From assembly GCA_013314815.1 (NCBI GenBank), contig JABUEY010000029.1:1-36376 (forward strand): 36,376 bases of DNA, written 5' to 3'. The notes beneath the pieces are model-generated. The model worked only from the letters and a program-made list of their open reading frames with translations. It was not told the DNA's origin and searched no databases. Position numbers and translations under genes: made by a program. The DNA is from Syntrophobacteraceae bacterium (GTDB lineage: Bacteria > Desulfobacterota > Syntrophobacteria > Syntrophobacterales > Syntrophobacteraceae). Positions 9,101 to 16,770 of the stretch are shown here, one piece after another (the first letter of the stretch is position 1; the number at the start of each line of letters is the position of its first letter).

Positions 9101-11597
9101 TGGTTGTTCCGGAGATGATATATCCCATGTGCTGTACGATGCTTCCTGCGGCATATTCCGAGGTGAGCTTTATTCTGAGAGTGTTGGCCCCCGTTTTCCA
9201 GTATTCATAGATAACAATGGCGTCCATGTCGTGGTCCGCGCCCTGCTCGACGTCCTCGAAATTGATGCGGAACTTCCCATACGTTTCGCTGATGGTCTCC
9301 ACGTAGAAATCGACAATTGTGTTGGTGGGCTGAAACTGCCCCTGGTTCTTGTTGATATTGTAGCCTGCCACGGACTTGGCGAAGGGCACCAGTGTGACCT
9401 TGTGATTCTGGCCGAAGGGGATCTCGATGCGCGGCAGAGGAGAAGCCAGGGCGACGGCATAGGTGGTGACATTCTGCAGCCCCGCGGCCGCGCTGGCATC
9501 TTCCTTCAGACCGTGATAGGCAACGGAAGCGGAGTAATAACCGCCCTGCTTGGTGGGTTCTTCCGGGCACAGCCCGCGGATGGTTCCGAAGCCGGATACG
9601 CCCTTGGGAGTGCAGGCGCTGTCGGAAGCGGGGTTGTTGCTCATGCTGTGACCGATGTAATAATCGCCGGATGAAGAGGTAATGCCTTCGTAGCCGGAGA
9701 TGATGTTCGCCAGGTTTTGTACGTTGAGGTTACCGAGGCTGCCGCTGAAAGAGGAGAAGGCGCTTCCCGGAAGCTGGTCGGTGTCAAACGAGGGGTTGAT
9801 GTCGCTGATGACCAGCATGAACGGCTTGGCGCAGTGGGAATAACCGCCGTTGGCCGTATCGTAGGGGTTGATCCAGGCGGGTTTGGGGAGGCCCAGCGAA
9901 CTGTCGTCCGTCGACCCGCTGTAATCGAATGCGGAGGTCTTCCCGGCTCCGGCGAAGTATCTGAGGGTTTCATACATCATTTCCGCAACGGGATTTCCCC
10001 ACATGCGGCACTGCCCTTCCACGATGGGCGACGTGGCGATCCACCCGCAGTTGACGTTGTATGAATAATCCGAATAACTGAACCCGACGATTTTGAGTTT
10101 GTTGATGGTCTGGATGATGCCGTTGACCGAGGTGAACTGGCCGGTGTCGGGGTTGATTTCATCCCTTATGGTGCCGACGTTTTTTCTGAGGACTCCTCCC
10201 GAGGTGTTTTTCGTGTAAGACCCTGTAAGCAGACCGAAATACATCCGGTCGGATTCGCCGTGTTTCTGCAGGATCCCGATGGGCTTCCATGTGCCGTTAG
10301 GATACAGCTTGCAGTTGCTTTCCGCCTTTCCGGGCACTCCCACCTGGACCCTCACCACGTAGTCGGTAATGAGGGACGGAGGATTGTAGAGGCTGTAATA
10401 CCTGCGGGTGAGGTTGCGAAGCCCCTGTATCGATCCCTGGGACGCCGGGACGACCTCGAACTTGTTGCCTGACCCCGGGGTACTCCAGTAAAGGTAGCAG
10501 CTGTCCTGGCCGACTCCTTCCTGATGATGGAATCGAATATTATACACTCCTGCCGCAAGCGAGACGGTTCCGTAATGATCCCGGCAGTTGCACACGGAAT
10601 GAGATCCGTACCAGCCTGCCACCACCTGGTCGTTGATGAGAAATTCCACGGCGTCATCACCGTCGACGGCGAACCTGTAGCTTCCATTTTGAGTGATCAC
10701 CAGCTCACCCTCGATCAGGGTCATGTACCGGTCACCCCGGTTCGGCGCATCGGAAATGATGGAAATCGGCCCTTCTTCCTGCAGGTTGCCGGGGTGTGAA
10801 TAGGTATCGATGAGTGCCTGGAATTCGGTTCGATTCTGCGGGTGACCGGTGTAATATCCTCCCTGGATTTCAAGAGAATTGTCCGCAACGGGGCGTTCCT
10901 TGGAAACCCATTCCCAGATCCTGGCGGGGTTGTCGGGCAGGACGCGCAGAAGGGGATTGCCGTTGAGGGCGACGGTGGTGGACGCGAAGAGATGCCTTCT
11001 GCCCTGAACGGGCAAGGCGAGTGGAGAATACAGGCTGACGTCGTAGCCGTCGTGAGCGACACTCGTGTATTCTTTGCCCCAGGAGTGGGCGTCCTGTGGG
11101 ATGAAGACGCGTTCTAGCACGGTTTCCGAGGCAGTGTCGACGGACCGGTATCCACCGTACAGGACCTTTCGCAACGCATCCATTCTGGACGTGGTCAGGT
11201 AATTGAGAAAATTCCCGCTCCACCGGCCCTGTTTGCCCGCTCCACAGCTCCTGTTTTCGCCGCAGTTTTCCCTGGGTTCAAACCTGCTGCTTCCGGTCAC
11301 GTATTCGTAGCAGCGATTTGCGTCGAAATATCCATAATATTCAATTGCAGGTTTGAAACCGATATCGAGATTTCCGTCTCCATCGATGTCTGAAGCGTCG
11401 TTGTAGGCCTCGTAATACAGCTTATGGTCCCGGCCGAGGACAAGCATGACAAGGGGCGGAACGCCGGCGGTCACAAAAGGAGGCACCAGGCTGTAGTCCG
11501 CAGCGGATTCGGCTCCTGCCCTGTTGCACGGCGATATTTGAATCATCAGGGTGAACAGGCATCCCACGGAAACAGCGGCGAAGATTCTTTTCAACAT
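6123..11597 (-). CDS. pilY1: PilY1/PilC-family type IV pilus tip adhesin with a PA14-like domain
   Basis: About 1824 residues, long for PilY1. ATG 11597 is preferred: AGGA lies eight bases upstream and it gives a Sec signal peptide (MLKRIFAAVSVGCLFTLMIQI). The in-frame upstream ATG 11681 would overlap pilX. Typical PilY1 marks are WSGNFLNYLTTSR near 126, WDKDGNGIPD near 910 followed by the helix before SGTAASV, and a C-terminal beta-propeller about 1217-1620 beginning at DIVHSTP and GSNGGMLHAFNGG. Likely Ca2+ loops are DIDGDGNLD near 70-78 and DLNKNNIFD near 1378-1386; the latter resembles the PilY1 calcium site that controls pilus retraction. Residues about 277-384 look like a PA14 carbohydrate-binding domain (YRFAVDGDDAVEFLINDQ, HHQEGVGQDSCYLYW). 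The expected vWA metal site (DxSxS) is not seen: the segment reads VMLVLGRDHKL. It probably caps the pilus and acts in adhesion and assembly. Confidence 0.93.
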   Translation of the reverse strand: MLKRIFAAVSVGCLFTLMIQISPCNRAGAESAADYSLVPPFVTAGVPPLVMLVLGRDHKLYYEAYNDASDIDGDGNLDIGFKPAIEYYGYFDANRCYEYVTGSSRFEPRENCGENRSCGAGKQGRWSGNFLNYLTTSRMDALRKVLYGGYRSVDTASETVLERVFIPQDAHSWGKEYTSVAHDGYDVSLYSPLALPVQGRRHLFASTTVALNGNPLLRVLPDNPARIWEWVSKERPVADNSLEIQGGYYTGHPQNRTEFQALIDTYSHPGNLQEEGPISIISDAPNRGDRYMTLIEGELVITQNGSYRFAVDGDDAVEFLINDQVVAGWYGSHSVCNCRDHYGTVSLAAGVYNIRFHHQEGVGQDSCYLYWSTPGSGNKFEVVPASQGSIQGLRNLTRRYYSLYNPPSLITDYVVRVQVGVPGKAESNCKLYPNGTWKPIGILQKHGESDRMYFGLLTGSYTKNTSGGVLRKNVGTIRDEINPDTGQFTSVNGIIQTINKLKIVGFSYSDYSYNVNCGWIATSPIVEGQCRMWGNPVAEMMYETLRYFAGAGKTSAFDYSGSTDDSSLGLPKPAWINPYDTANGGYSHCAKPFMLVISDINPSFDTDQLPGSAFSSFSGSLGNLNVQNLANIISGYEGITSSSGDYYIGHSMSNNPASDSACTPKGVSGFGTIRGLCPEEPTKQGGYYSASVAYHGLKEDASAAAGLQNVTTYAVALASPLPRIEIPFGQNHKVTLVPFAKSVAGYNINKNQGQFQPTNTIVDFYVETISETYGKFRINFEDVEQGADHDMDAIVIYEYWKTGANTLRIKLTSEYAAGSIVQHMGYIISGTTSDGTYLEVRDADTAAGSDVSYFLDTQPSPLPLVAERTFTVGTTSGASLLQDPLWYAAKWGGFEDSNDNALPDISTEWDKDGNGIPDTYFYVTNPLKLEEQLNKSFADILRRSASGTAASVISSTRSGEGAVYQAVFYPEYKDWQGNTVHWVGEVHAFLVDAYGNMREDTNRNGKLDPADDYFIRFSSDSVGTIYKYKDINANSRIDAEELAEPIVLTSMRPCRANETDVQQRNCISYLWSSGATLNELPAAGIVTQRAFTDIDNSRHIFTFLDGRAGTAFLNMVPDAGQGEIVDFVDYNGDIHPFLHPFPPFGVQAPEFIEPLRIATNQAPYNDFLERQHKRVINFIRGADQPSYTSSTSPSYTIPAFRSRQADYDEDGAVETWRLSDIVHSTPTIVSAPAEDFDLLYRDSSYIDFYRKYRQRRTVIYAGSNGGMLHAFNGGFYDSAGKKFWKGYNPAAADYASRYSDTGRELGSELWAYVPYNLLPHLYWLTDPSYTHESHIAYVDLKPRVFDAKIFAPDDTHPNGWGTVLVCGMRFGGGKIRADLNKNNIFDNADRTMSSGFIIMDITDPEQPPKLLAEISDSSFADALGFTTCYPAVITLKANTSDPNLWYLVFGSGPRGAEGADSTAMQNASSNQPAKIFLVDLKELGTNGVLRSVDGTTNTLSNPGQLKVFATLDPGIPAFVSDPVAVDYELDYKTDAVYFGTVSGSLDTGWGGKLKRIAIKNLVETGSWDKDTTLIDLTEVSAFDHGQPITAAPSAAKDSSGNGWVYFGTGRFFNRSDATHHPTSVQTQTFYGIKEPRNSSGFTWQEVFRDDLLDVTDAMVFEGGNTVQGVEAGNMTFNELKALVSTKKGWYLDLTTEKERNLGQATILGNILTFTSYIPSVDPCEFEGYSNLYALYYATGTAYSSPIIGLGSTSVIEGEGENASTKYEVLKSVSLGKGLTLTPNIHTGRQEGSSVFVQTSTGTILQIDQQNPGTVKSGKASWEEW

Positions 11598-11662
11598 CGG
11601 CTCGTTCCTGTTTTGAAGAATGAACGCAACGAGTGCCTTCTGCGTAACAGCTGCCGGCATCC

Positions 11663-12250
11663 TTACATGACGTGCTTCCACTGAACTTCGACAACGGAAT
11701 CACTGCCGTCGAATCCCATGTGCCTGGAACGGATATGGTACAGAACCCAGGCTCCGCCTCCCGCCGCCCCCTTGCCCTTGCCTTCGTAACCCGCGATCAT
11801 CTGAACAGCGCCTCCAATGGCCAGCGAAGTGGTACCTCCAACTTTCACCGCCGTTACCGGAGGTGTGCAGGAAACGTTGGACGCAGGGTAATACAGGTCG
11901 AATTCGGGGGATGCCGCGTCGCAGTCGGGCCTGACCCGCCCCACAGGCGTCGGGTTCATATAAAAACTTGGAGACATACCCAGCGGGTTGATGCCGACGT
12001 TTCCAACAGTGATGACTCCTGCCGAAGATCCGAATCCTCTCTCATCGATATTGCGTTCAAGCAGTTCGATGCTCATCTCCCCGCCTCCGTCCGCCTGATG
12101 GAAAGCTGTTTTGTAGAGTCTTTCGTTTCGTGCGATGCGGGTTTCCACCGTGGTTGTCTGGGTGGCGTAGATGCCGATGACCGCAAGCAGACCGATCATC
12201 AACATGGCGAGAATCAGCGCGGATCCCTTTTCGGTTTCCATCGTCTTCAC
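11663..12250 (-). CDS. pilX: Minor pilin PilX-like
   Basis: A 195-residue protein with a PilX N-terminal helix: KG^SALILAMLMIGLLAVIGIYA. It has the Gly before the cleavage site but Leu, not Glu, at mature position 5. This is common in PilX/GspK-type tip pilins, which sit at the top of the initiating complex. The remainder (TTVETRIARNERLYKTAFHQADGG) is the usual PilX continuation, with Ala/Asp around the EAGxE-like segment reduced to QADGGGEMSIE. ATG 12250 or ATG 12241 could start it. It lies between pilV and pilY1 as in known minor pilin operons. The leftover C-terminal domain is Gly/Val rich and not recognisable on its own. Confidence 0.85.
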   Translation of the reverse strand: MKTMETEKGSALILAMLMIGLLAVIGIYATQTTTVETRIARNERLYKTAFHQADGGGEMSIELLERNIDERGFGSSAGVITVGNVGINPLGMSPSFYMNPTPVGRVRPDCDAASPEFDLYYPASNVSCTPPVTAVKVGGTTSLAIGGAVQMIAGYEGKGKGAAGGGAWVLYHIRSRHMGFDGSDSVVEVQWKHVM

Positions 12251-12341
12251 GGTGGCGTCTCCTGTTTACGTTCCGTCACAATGATCCGCAATGGCCGGCG
12301 GGACTAGCTCGAACAAAGGAAAAAACGCCGGGCGGCATGCC

Positions 12342-12797
12342 TCAAATGCCTCTGCATTTCATACTCTCCAGGGCGACGCGGTGCACGCCGCCCCCGGCGT
12401 CAGCCCACGTCACAATCACCCTGATCCTTTTCGTGTCGGCGATGGGATCGTCCCCGACGACATTCCAGAATATCCTGTACGGACTGTCCGGGTCTGTGCC
12501 ATCGCTCCATTCCTTCGTGCCGGCCATTACGTTTCCACTGGCATCGACGGTGTAGTCGATGCCTGAATCGTCCCCGTTGGGACCATCGAGATCATTGTGG
12601 TCGTAGTCAAGGGCTGAAAGCCTTTCCAGTTGAGTGTGAGCCACACTTGTGGAGCGGGTGATGTGATGGGAAAAGGAGTTATTCTGAATATCGGCGGCCT
12701 GGAGTCTATACAGGGCGAGTACTCCGAACGCGAACACCATGATTCCCGCGAATACCTCGACCAGGGTAAATCCTCTGCGGTCTCTTCGTATGCGCAT
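12342..12797 (-). CDS. pilV: Minor pilin PilV-like
   Basis: A prepilin of about 151 residues: RRDRRG^FTLVEVFAGIMVFAFGVLAL, with mature Glu5. The VFAFGVLALYRLQA pattern is typical of PilV. I choose ATG 12797 because it leaves an 8-residue basic leader and begins two bases after the pilW stop; ATG 12821 would overlap pilW and lengthen the leader. Two cysteine-free Asp/Gly-rich segments (DHNDLDGPNGDDSG) suggest a loop-rich globular head. It would form part of the tip complex that primes pilus assembly with PilW, PilX, FimT and PilY1. Here pilV follows pilW, reversed from the Pseudomonas order. Confidence 0.85.
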   Translation of the reverse strand: MRIRRDRRGFTLVEVFAGIMVFAFGVLALYRLQAADIQNNSFSHHITRSTSVAHTQLERLSALDYDHNDLDGPNGDDSGIDYTVDASGNVMAGTKEWSDGTDPDSPYRIFWNVVGDDPIADTKRIRVIVTWADAGGGVHRVALESMKCRGI

Positions 12798-12799
12798 AT

Positions 12800-13474
12800 C
12801 TACGTTCCCAAATTCCTGCATCTTACAGCGGTGCGGAGGACGCGCCTCCTGCAGCCGTCATTTTGCGGCTGAAGGATCCTGGTACCCGAAAGGTTGAAAT
12901 ACTCTGCCGAATGGATGAAATCCTTGTCGATCCTTGCCGAACGGGCCACGATGGCAATCTCCACGGTTCGTATCCTGTCCAGTTCCTCCTGGGTGTTTAC
13001 GGGTGTGGGGATGGAATTGCCGTTTGCGTCGAGATAGACAAAATCGAGAACGTCGATGTTTTCGGCGACCAACTGCTGCAGCCCTGCTGTAAGACCGGAT
13101 TGAGGGCTGGACCAGGTCTGCCTCACAATCTGCCCGTTCGAGAGAAAGTAGGTTATGCTTCCTTCCGGATCGTCGGTTTGAGTGAAAACGGCGTTTCCGT
13201 CGGGATTCCAGGTGAAGGTGATGGCCGTATCCTCAGCCCTTGTGATGCCGAGGGATCCCGCGCCACCGGGATCATACCCCGCCATCCTGATTTCCCTCGC
13301 CATGATGTCCATCGAGGCCCTGACCTCCTGCAGGGCTTCCACGGCCTGTTCCTGGATGATGAAGATCTTCTGCTGCGAAGTGAAGGTCTTGTAGACGGCC
13401 GCCATGACGATACCCGTCAGGGCAAGTGCAACGAGCAGTTCGACGATGGTGAAGCCTTTGTGTCCGTTTGACAT
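12800..13474 (-). CDS. pilW: Minor pilin PilW-like
   Basis: A 224-residue prepilin with leader MSNGHKG^FTIVELLVALAL and mature Glu5. SMDIMAREIRMAGYDPGG is the PilW/GspJ-type signature after the helix. The head contains YFLSNGQIVRQ and a late EIAIVARS strand as in PilW relatives. It lies between fimT (32-base gap) and pilV (stop and start two bases apart), so translation is probably coupled. The C-terminal 25 residues are Arg/Cys rich and may be unstructured. It is a component of the pilus-initiating tip complex in the inner membrane and pilus tip. Confidence 0.86.
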   Translation of the reverse strand: MSNGHKGFTIVELLVALALTGIVMAAVYKTFTSQQKIFIIQEQAVEALQEVRASMDIMAREIRMAGYDPGGAGSLGITRAEDTAITFTWNPDGNAVFTQTDDPEGSITYFLSNGQIVRQTWSSPQSGLTAGLQQLVAENIDVLDFVYLDANGNSIPTPVNTQEELDRIRTVEIAIVARSARIDKDFIHSAEYFNLSGTRILQPQNDGCRRRVLRTAVRCRNLGT

Positions 13475-13506
13475 GGCATTATCCGCTCTTTCGACGGCAC
13501 CGGATT

Positions 13507-14124
13507 CTACCTCCAGGCTCCTCCGCCCCAGGTCCTGATCCTGATGGAGCCCGCAAGGGACGCACCGACGGCGAGGACGGTTCCGGAGTCGTTGGTCAGG
13601 TAGCAGAAGGGCACGGTGCCGGCGTTTGAAACGGGAGGCGATGCCTGAAACCCTCTCTGGTTGAACACGGCCTGCTGAGAATCAAACGTGACCGCCGCCG
13701 GGATGCCTTCACCCGCCGCCCCGACCGCCACGGATCCGAACCCGTAGGCGATCCCGCTCCTGTAGTCTGCCAGGCGGACGGTTTCCACCAGGACATTGTC
13801 GGGACGGGTTGCGTCCCAGTCGCTGTGGAGACCACTGTTCCAGACCTGGTAGGTTCCTGCCGCCAAATCGAACACGATGACCCAGGGCCGGTTTTCCTTG
13901 ACGGCATTCATCCGTGCCTTCTGCATGTTCGATGCAAGATCCCTGGCAGCCCCCTTCAGCCGGTAATGAGCCAGCCAGTTGCTGGTCTGGAACGTCTTGG
14001 CGGCTGCGAGGGCAAAGAAGGCCAGCAGGCTCACCGTCACCATGAGTTCGAGAAGGGTGAACCCGCGGGGGCGTGGGTCTCCGCCGCCCCGTAATATTAT
14101 TTTTGACGTAAATATTGCCATCAT
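13507..14124 (-). CDS. fimT: FimT/FimU-type (GspH family) minor pilin
   Basis: First gene of the minor pilin operon, 205 residues. The cleavage motif is RPRG^FTLLELMVTVSLLAFFALAA with mature Glu5, followed by the GspH/FimT pattern: AARDLASNMQKARMNAVKENRP, then WVIVFD and YQVW strands. The leader is long (21 residues from ATG 14124). AGGA lies about ten bases upstream of this ATG, so the long leader may be real; no closer in-frame ATG exists before the cleavage site. FimT-like proteins prime pilus assembly and in some bacteria bind DNA during uptake; no DNA-binding claim can be made from sequence alone. Confidence 0.86.
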   Translation of the reverse strand: MMAIFTSKIILRGGGDPRPRGFTLLELMVTVSLLAFFALAAAKTFQTSNWLAHYRLKGAARDLASNMQKARMNAVKENRPWVIVFDLAAGTYQVWNSGLHSDWDATRPDNVLVETVRLADYRSGIAYGFGSVAVGAAGEGIPAAVTFDSQQAVFNQRGFQASPPVSNAGTVPFCYLTNDSGTVLAVGASLAGSIRIRTWGGGAWR

Positions 14125-14558
14125 ATGGAACAGGTCCTATTTTCTGGGATATGAAAACGAACACGATTCCAGGAAACTCTGAACCGGGTACGATTTCAAA
14201 AAGCCGGCCGGGCAGCGAGAGAAACGAACGACCGGTATGGGTATGGATATAAGGGCCGTTCTTGTAAAGGCATCTGTGTGCCCTTTGTAAACAACATACT
14301 GAAAGTGAAGAATTCATAATCCGGTCGCCCGGTCGATGCTGTTTTCACAAGGAAGGAGGAACAGGCTGCATGCCTTCGATTGAATGAATTCCGAGATCGC
14401 ATAATGAGTTGCATATACGTACGATGTGTACCCCTTCAACTTCTTGTTCACCTTCCCGCGCAACCTCCCCTGCATTCGACATCTCTCATATCTATTATCG
14501 GGATAGGGTAACTGAAGGGTTAATACTTTTTGCATAGAGTTCCAAAGAGGAGTAGGCC
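14125..14558. other. Divergent intergenic region, fimT operon / ferritin-like gene
   Basis: 434 bases with no convincing gene. On the minus strand a TTGAAG (14439-14434) and TATATG (14417-14412) pair, 16 bases apart, is a weak candidate promoter for the pilin operon, leaving a leader of about 280 bases. On the plus strand TATTAT at 14493-14498 could be a -10 for the ferritin-like gene, but no -35 is visible. I looked for a -24/-12 sigma-54 element upstream of fimT and found none with correct spacing. Confidence 0.4.
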
Positions 14559-15104
14559 ATGAAAAAGGAACAGAATGAGACTCTGGAGATGTTCTGTGCA
14601 GCGATAGAACTCAAGGAGAAAAAGAAGGCTTTGTATGCGGATGCAATGAAGAGCTGCCCGGACCGCGTGGGTGTGGAGACTTTCAAGATGCTGATGGAGG
14701 CCGAGGACGACCACATCAAGCGCGTTCAGGAGGTTTACGAAGAGCTCAAGAAAGGCAAGGTATCCCTGGATGCCTGCCAGTTCCACAGGTTCGAGAGCGC
14801 GGACAAGAAGTCGGTGTTGAGAAAGATTGCGTCCCAGCATGGAAAGATGCCGAAGGCATGTCTCGACGATGTTGCGGCTATCGAGAGGGGTATGCAGCTC
14901 GAAGACGCCGGCATCCAGTTTTTCGAGAAACAGCTCCAGAAAGCCGGGGAACCGGAAGAGAAGGAATTCCTGAGCCGCCTCATCGCCGAGGAACGGGAAC
15001 ATTACATCCTTCTTGCCGACCTCAAATTCTACTACGTCGATCCGGAGCACTGGTTTATGGAAAAGAGCAAGGCCAGGCTGGATGGTGCGGGAGCGGTCAC
15101 CTGA
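14559..15104 (+). CDS. Rubrerythrin-like ferritin-family di-iron protein (no rubredoxin domain)
   Basis: A 181-residue four-helix protein. The likely di-iron ligands are Glu17 (AAIELKEKKK), Glu49/His52 (MEAEDDHIKRV), a Glu in AIERGMQLED (109 or 115) and Glu145/His148 (IAEEREHYILL), giving two ExxH pairs as in the rubrerythrin ferritin-like domain. The rubredoxin domain of classical rubrerythrin is absent, so electrons would come from another protein. Its role is inferred as peroxide reduction or iron handling in an anaerobe. GAGGAG lies upstream of ATG 14559 with good spacing. It is the only gene between the divergent region and a terminator and appears monocistronic. Confidence 0.88.
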   Translation: MKKEQNETLEMFCAAIELKEKKKALYADAMKSCPDRVGVETFKMLMEAEDDHIKRVQEVYEELKKGKVSLDACQFHRFESADKKSVLRKIASQHGKMPKACLDDVAAIERGMQLEDAGIQFFEKQLQKAGEPEEKEFLSRLIAEEREHYILLADLKFYYVDPEHWFMEKSKARLDGAGAVT

Positions 15105-15147
15105 TGCACTTGCCAACCTCGTTACGACGTGCTAAGTAACTTCCATT

Positions 15148-15187
15148 GCAGGGCAGTCTGCGGGCTGCCCTGCGGCAGTTCTTTTCC
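15148..15187 (+). terminator. Intrinsic terminator after the ferritin-like gene
   Basis: A perfect 9-bp stem GCAGGGCAG/CTGCCCTGC with an 8-base loop starts 44 bases after the stop codon and is followed by a T-rich stretch (GTTCTTTTCC). It separates the ferritin-like gene from the thioredoxin-fold gene. Confidence 0.65.
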
Positions 15188-15367
15188 TCCCTGTCTTGTT
15201 GACCACTCTTCATACGAATGCCGGGCAATTCCGGATGTCGTTGTGGTTCGGACCACGATCGGCAAGTCGGTGCGGGCGCGGCGACTCGTGATGTGTCGAG
15301 CGACGATGTCACCATAAGCCGTATAGGGTGCTGTACGGACACCTAAAACCGCGGGGCAGCGAATACC

Positions 15368-15961
15368 ATGAGAAATCGAACCGTCGTGCTTTTGATCCTG
15401 TCTTTCATGATTTCCTGTTTCACCCTGTATGCCGGTGCCGCCCGGGCGTCGGGACTCCCTCCCGCCGAGGGGGACACATTCCCTGAAATCCTTCTCCCGT
15501 CCCCTCAGAAATGGAGTGAACGGGAATACCTGGGCCTCGATCATGTCGGACCTTTCAAAATATCTCAGGTGAAGGCCGATACGTTGATCATCGAGATCTT
15601 CAGCATGTACTGTCCATACTGCCAAAAAGAGGCTCCGGTCGTGAATGAACTCCACCAGATGATTCTGAGTCGTCCGGACCTCAGGAACAAGATCAAGATG
15701 ATCGGTATTGGGGCAGGGAATTCTCAGTTCGAGGTGAATGCCTTCAGAAACCTTTACGGGATAGCATTCCCCCTGTTCCCCGATCCGGAGTTTTCTTTGC
15801 ACAAGGCTTTGGGGGATGTGAGAACGCCTTATTTTATCGTTGTGAATCTCAAGGGGAGCGGTTCGCACAAGGTGATTTATTCTCGAGTGGGAAGTTTCGG
15901 GGACCCCAGACAATTCCTCGAGTCGATCTCCAGGAAGTCGGGACCGAGAAAGGGAGCTTGA
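15368..15961 (+). CDS. Exported thioredoxin-fold protein, TlpA-like
   Basis: A 197-residue protein with an N-terminal signal peptide (LLILSFMISCFTLYAGAARA, cleavage likely after ARA-28) and a thioredoxin fold carrying C82-P-Y-C85 in SMYCPYCQKEAP. RTPYF supplies the cis-Pro-like position. It probably works in the periplasm as a thiol-disulfide reductant or oxidant. The CPYC centre resembles glutaredoxin and some DsbA/TlpA relatives, so the redox direction cannot be told. The peroxiredoxin gene begins three bases after its stop, and the pair is very likely an operon. The ribosome site before ATG 15368 is weak (GGGGC). Confidence 0.85.
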   Translation: MRNRTVVLLILSFMISCFTLYAGAARASGLPPAEGDTFPEILLPSPQKWSEREYLGLDHVGPFKISQVKADTLIIEIFSMYCPYCQKEAPVVNELHQMILSRPDLRNKIKMIGIGAGNSQFEVNAFRNLYGIAFPLFPDPEFSLHKALGDVRTPYFIVVNLKGSGSHKVIYSRVGSFGDPRQFLESISRKSGPRKGA

Positions 15962-15964
15962 TCC

Positions 15965-16570
15965 ATGTCCAGGCGGATATCGTATTTGATTGTCCTCACG
16001 ATTTGTGTGGGTTGTCTCTTGTCCATGCGGACTCCATTGCCGGCTGCATCCGAGCAGTTCAGAGGGAAGATCTTTTCCACGGGGGAGATGCCTCCCGTGG
16101 ACAGTCGAACCGAACTCAAGCCGGGAGACAAGGCCCCCGATTTTACACTCCCGTCCATTTCGGGTGAAAGCGTATCGTTAAGCCGGTTTCTGGGCACGAA
16201 GAATGTCGTGATCTCGTTTGTGCCCGCAGCGTGGACTCCTGTATGTTCCGATCAATGGCCGGGCTATAATGTGGTCAAGAGCATGTTCGATGAGCGGGAT
16301 ACGGTCATGCTCGGCATCACCGTGGACAACATCCCCACCTTGTATGCGTGGACCGAGGAAATGGGAGGAGTATGGTTCCCGGTGCTGTCGGATTTCTGGC
16401 CTCACGGCGCGGTGGCCCGCAAATACGGCGTACTGCGTTCGGACGGCACTACCGAAAGGGCCCTGTTTGTCGTCGATAAGCAGGGAATGATCCGGTATAT
16501 TGATGTGCACAACATCAATGAAAGGCCAAAACTCGAAGTCCTGATGCAGGAACTCGACAGTCTCAAGTAA
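15965..16570 (+). CDS. Exported AhpC/TSA-type peroxiredoxin (1-Cys)
   Basis: A 201-residue protein with a signal or anchor sequence (YLIVLTICVGCLLSM; Cys17 could be a weak lipobox) and a peroxiredoxin domain from about 50. The peroxidatic motif is P87-A-A-W-T91-P-V-C94, the family PxxxTxxC, with a conserved Arg in TERALFVVD. No second cysteine follows, so this is a 1-Cys type that must be reduced by another thiol protein, plausibly the CPYC protein encoded immediately upstream. It is predicted to reduce peroxides outside the cytoplasm. GGGAG lies nine bases before ATG 15965. Confidence 0.9.
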   Translation: MSRRISYLIVLTICVGCLLSMRTPLPAASEQFRGKIFSTGEMPPVDSRTELKPGDKAPDFTLPSISGESVSLSRFLGTKNVVISFVPAAWTPVCSDQWPGYNVVKSMFDERDTVMLGITVDNIPTLYAWTEEMGGVWFPVLSDFWPHGAVARKYGVLRSDGTTERALFVVDKQGMIRYIDVHNINERPKLEVLMQELDSLK

Positions 16571-16770
16571 GCCGGCGCCGTCGTCTTCTGTTGCCGTGAT
16601 GGCTGGGAGTGCCGGCAGTCGGCCCGTCAGGTGCACCGCCTCGAATTCAGTTTCAGTATGAATCGAGGGAGGCCGGAGGGTGAAGTGTTTTCTGCGGGAC
16701 AGTTGCGGCCACGGCTGCACATGCCGTGGTGAAGGTGGAAGGTGGGATTCAAAGTCTCAAGGAGTGGCGA

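Noticed and set aside
10731-10739. RGD in PilY1, like the integrin-binding RGD of Pseudomonas PilY1
   Set aside because: It lies in the PA14-like part (APNRGDRY), not in the C-terminal propeller. A tripeptide this short is expected by chance.
14270-14290. GGGCACACAGATGCC on the minus strand upstream of fimT as a sigma-54 site
   Set aside because: With GG and GC set ten bases apart the fixed bases after GG do not match, and with the best sequence match the spacing is nine. Not a credible -24/-12 element.
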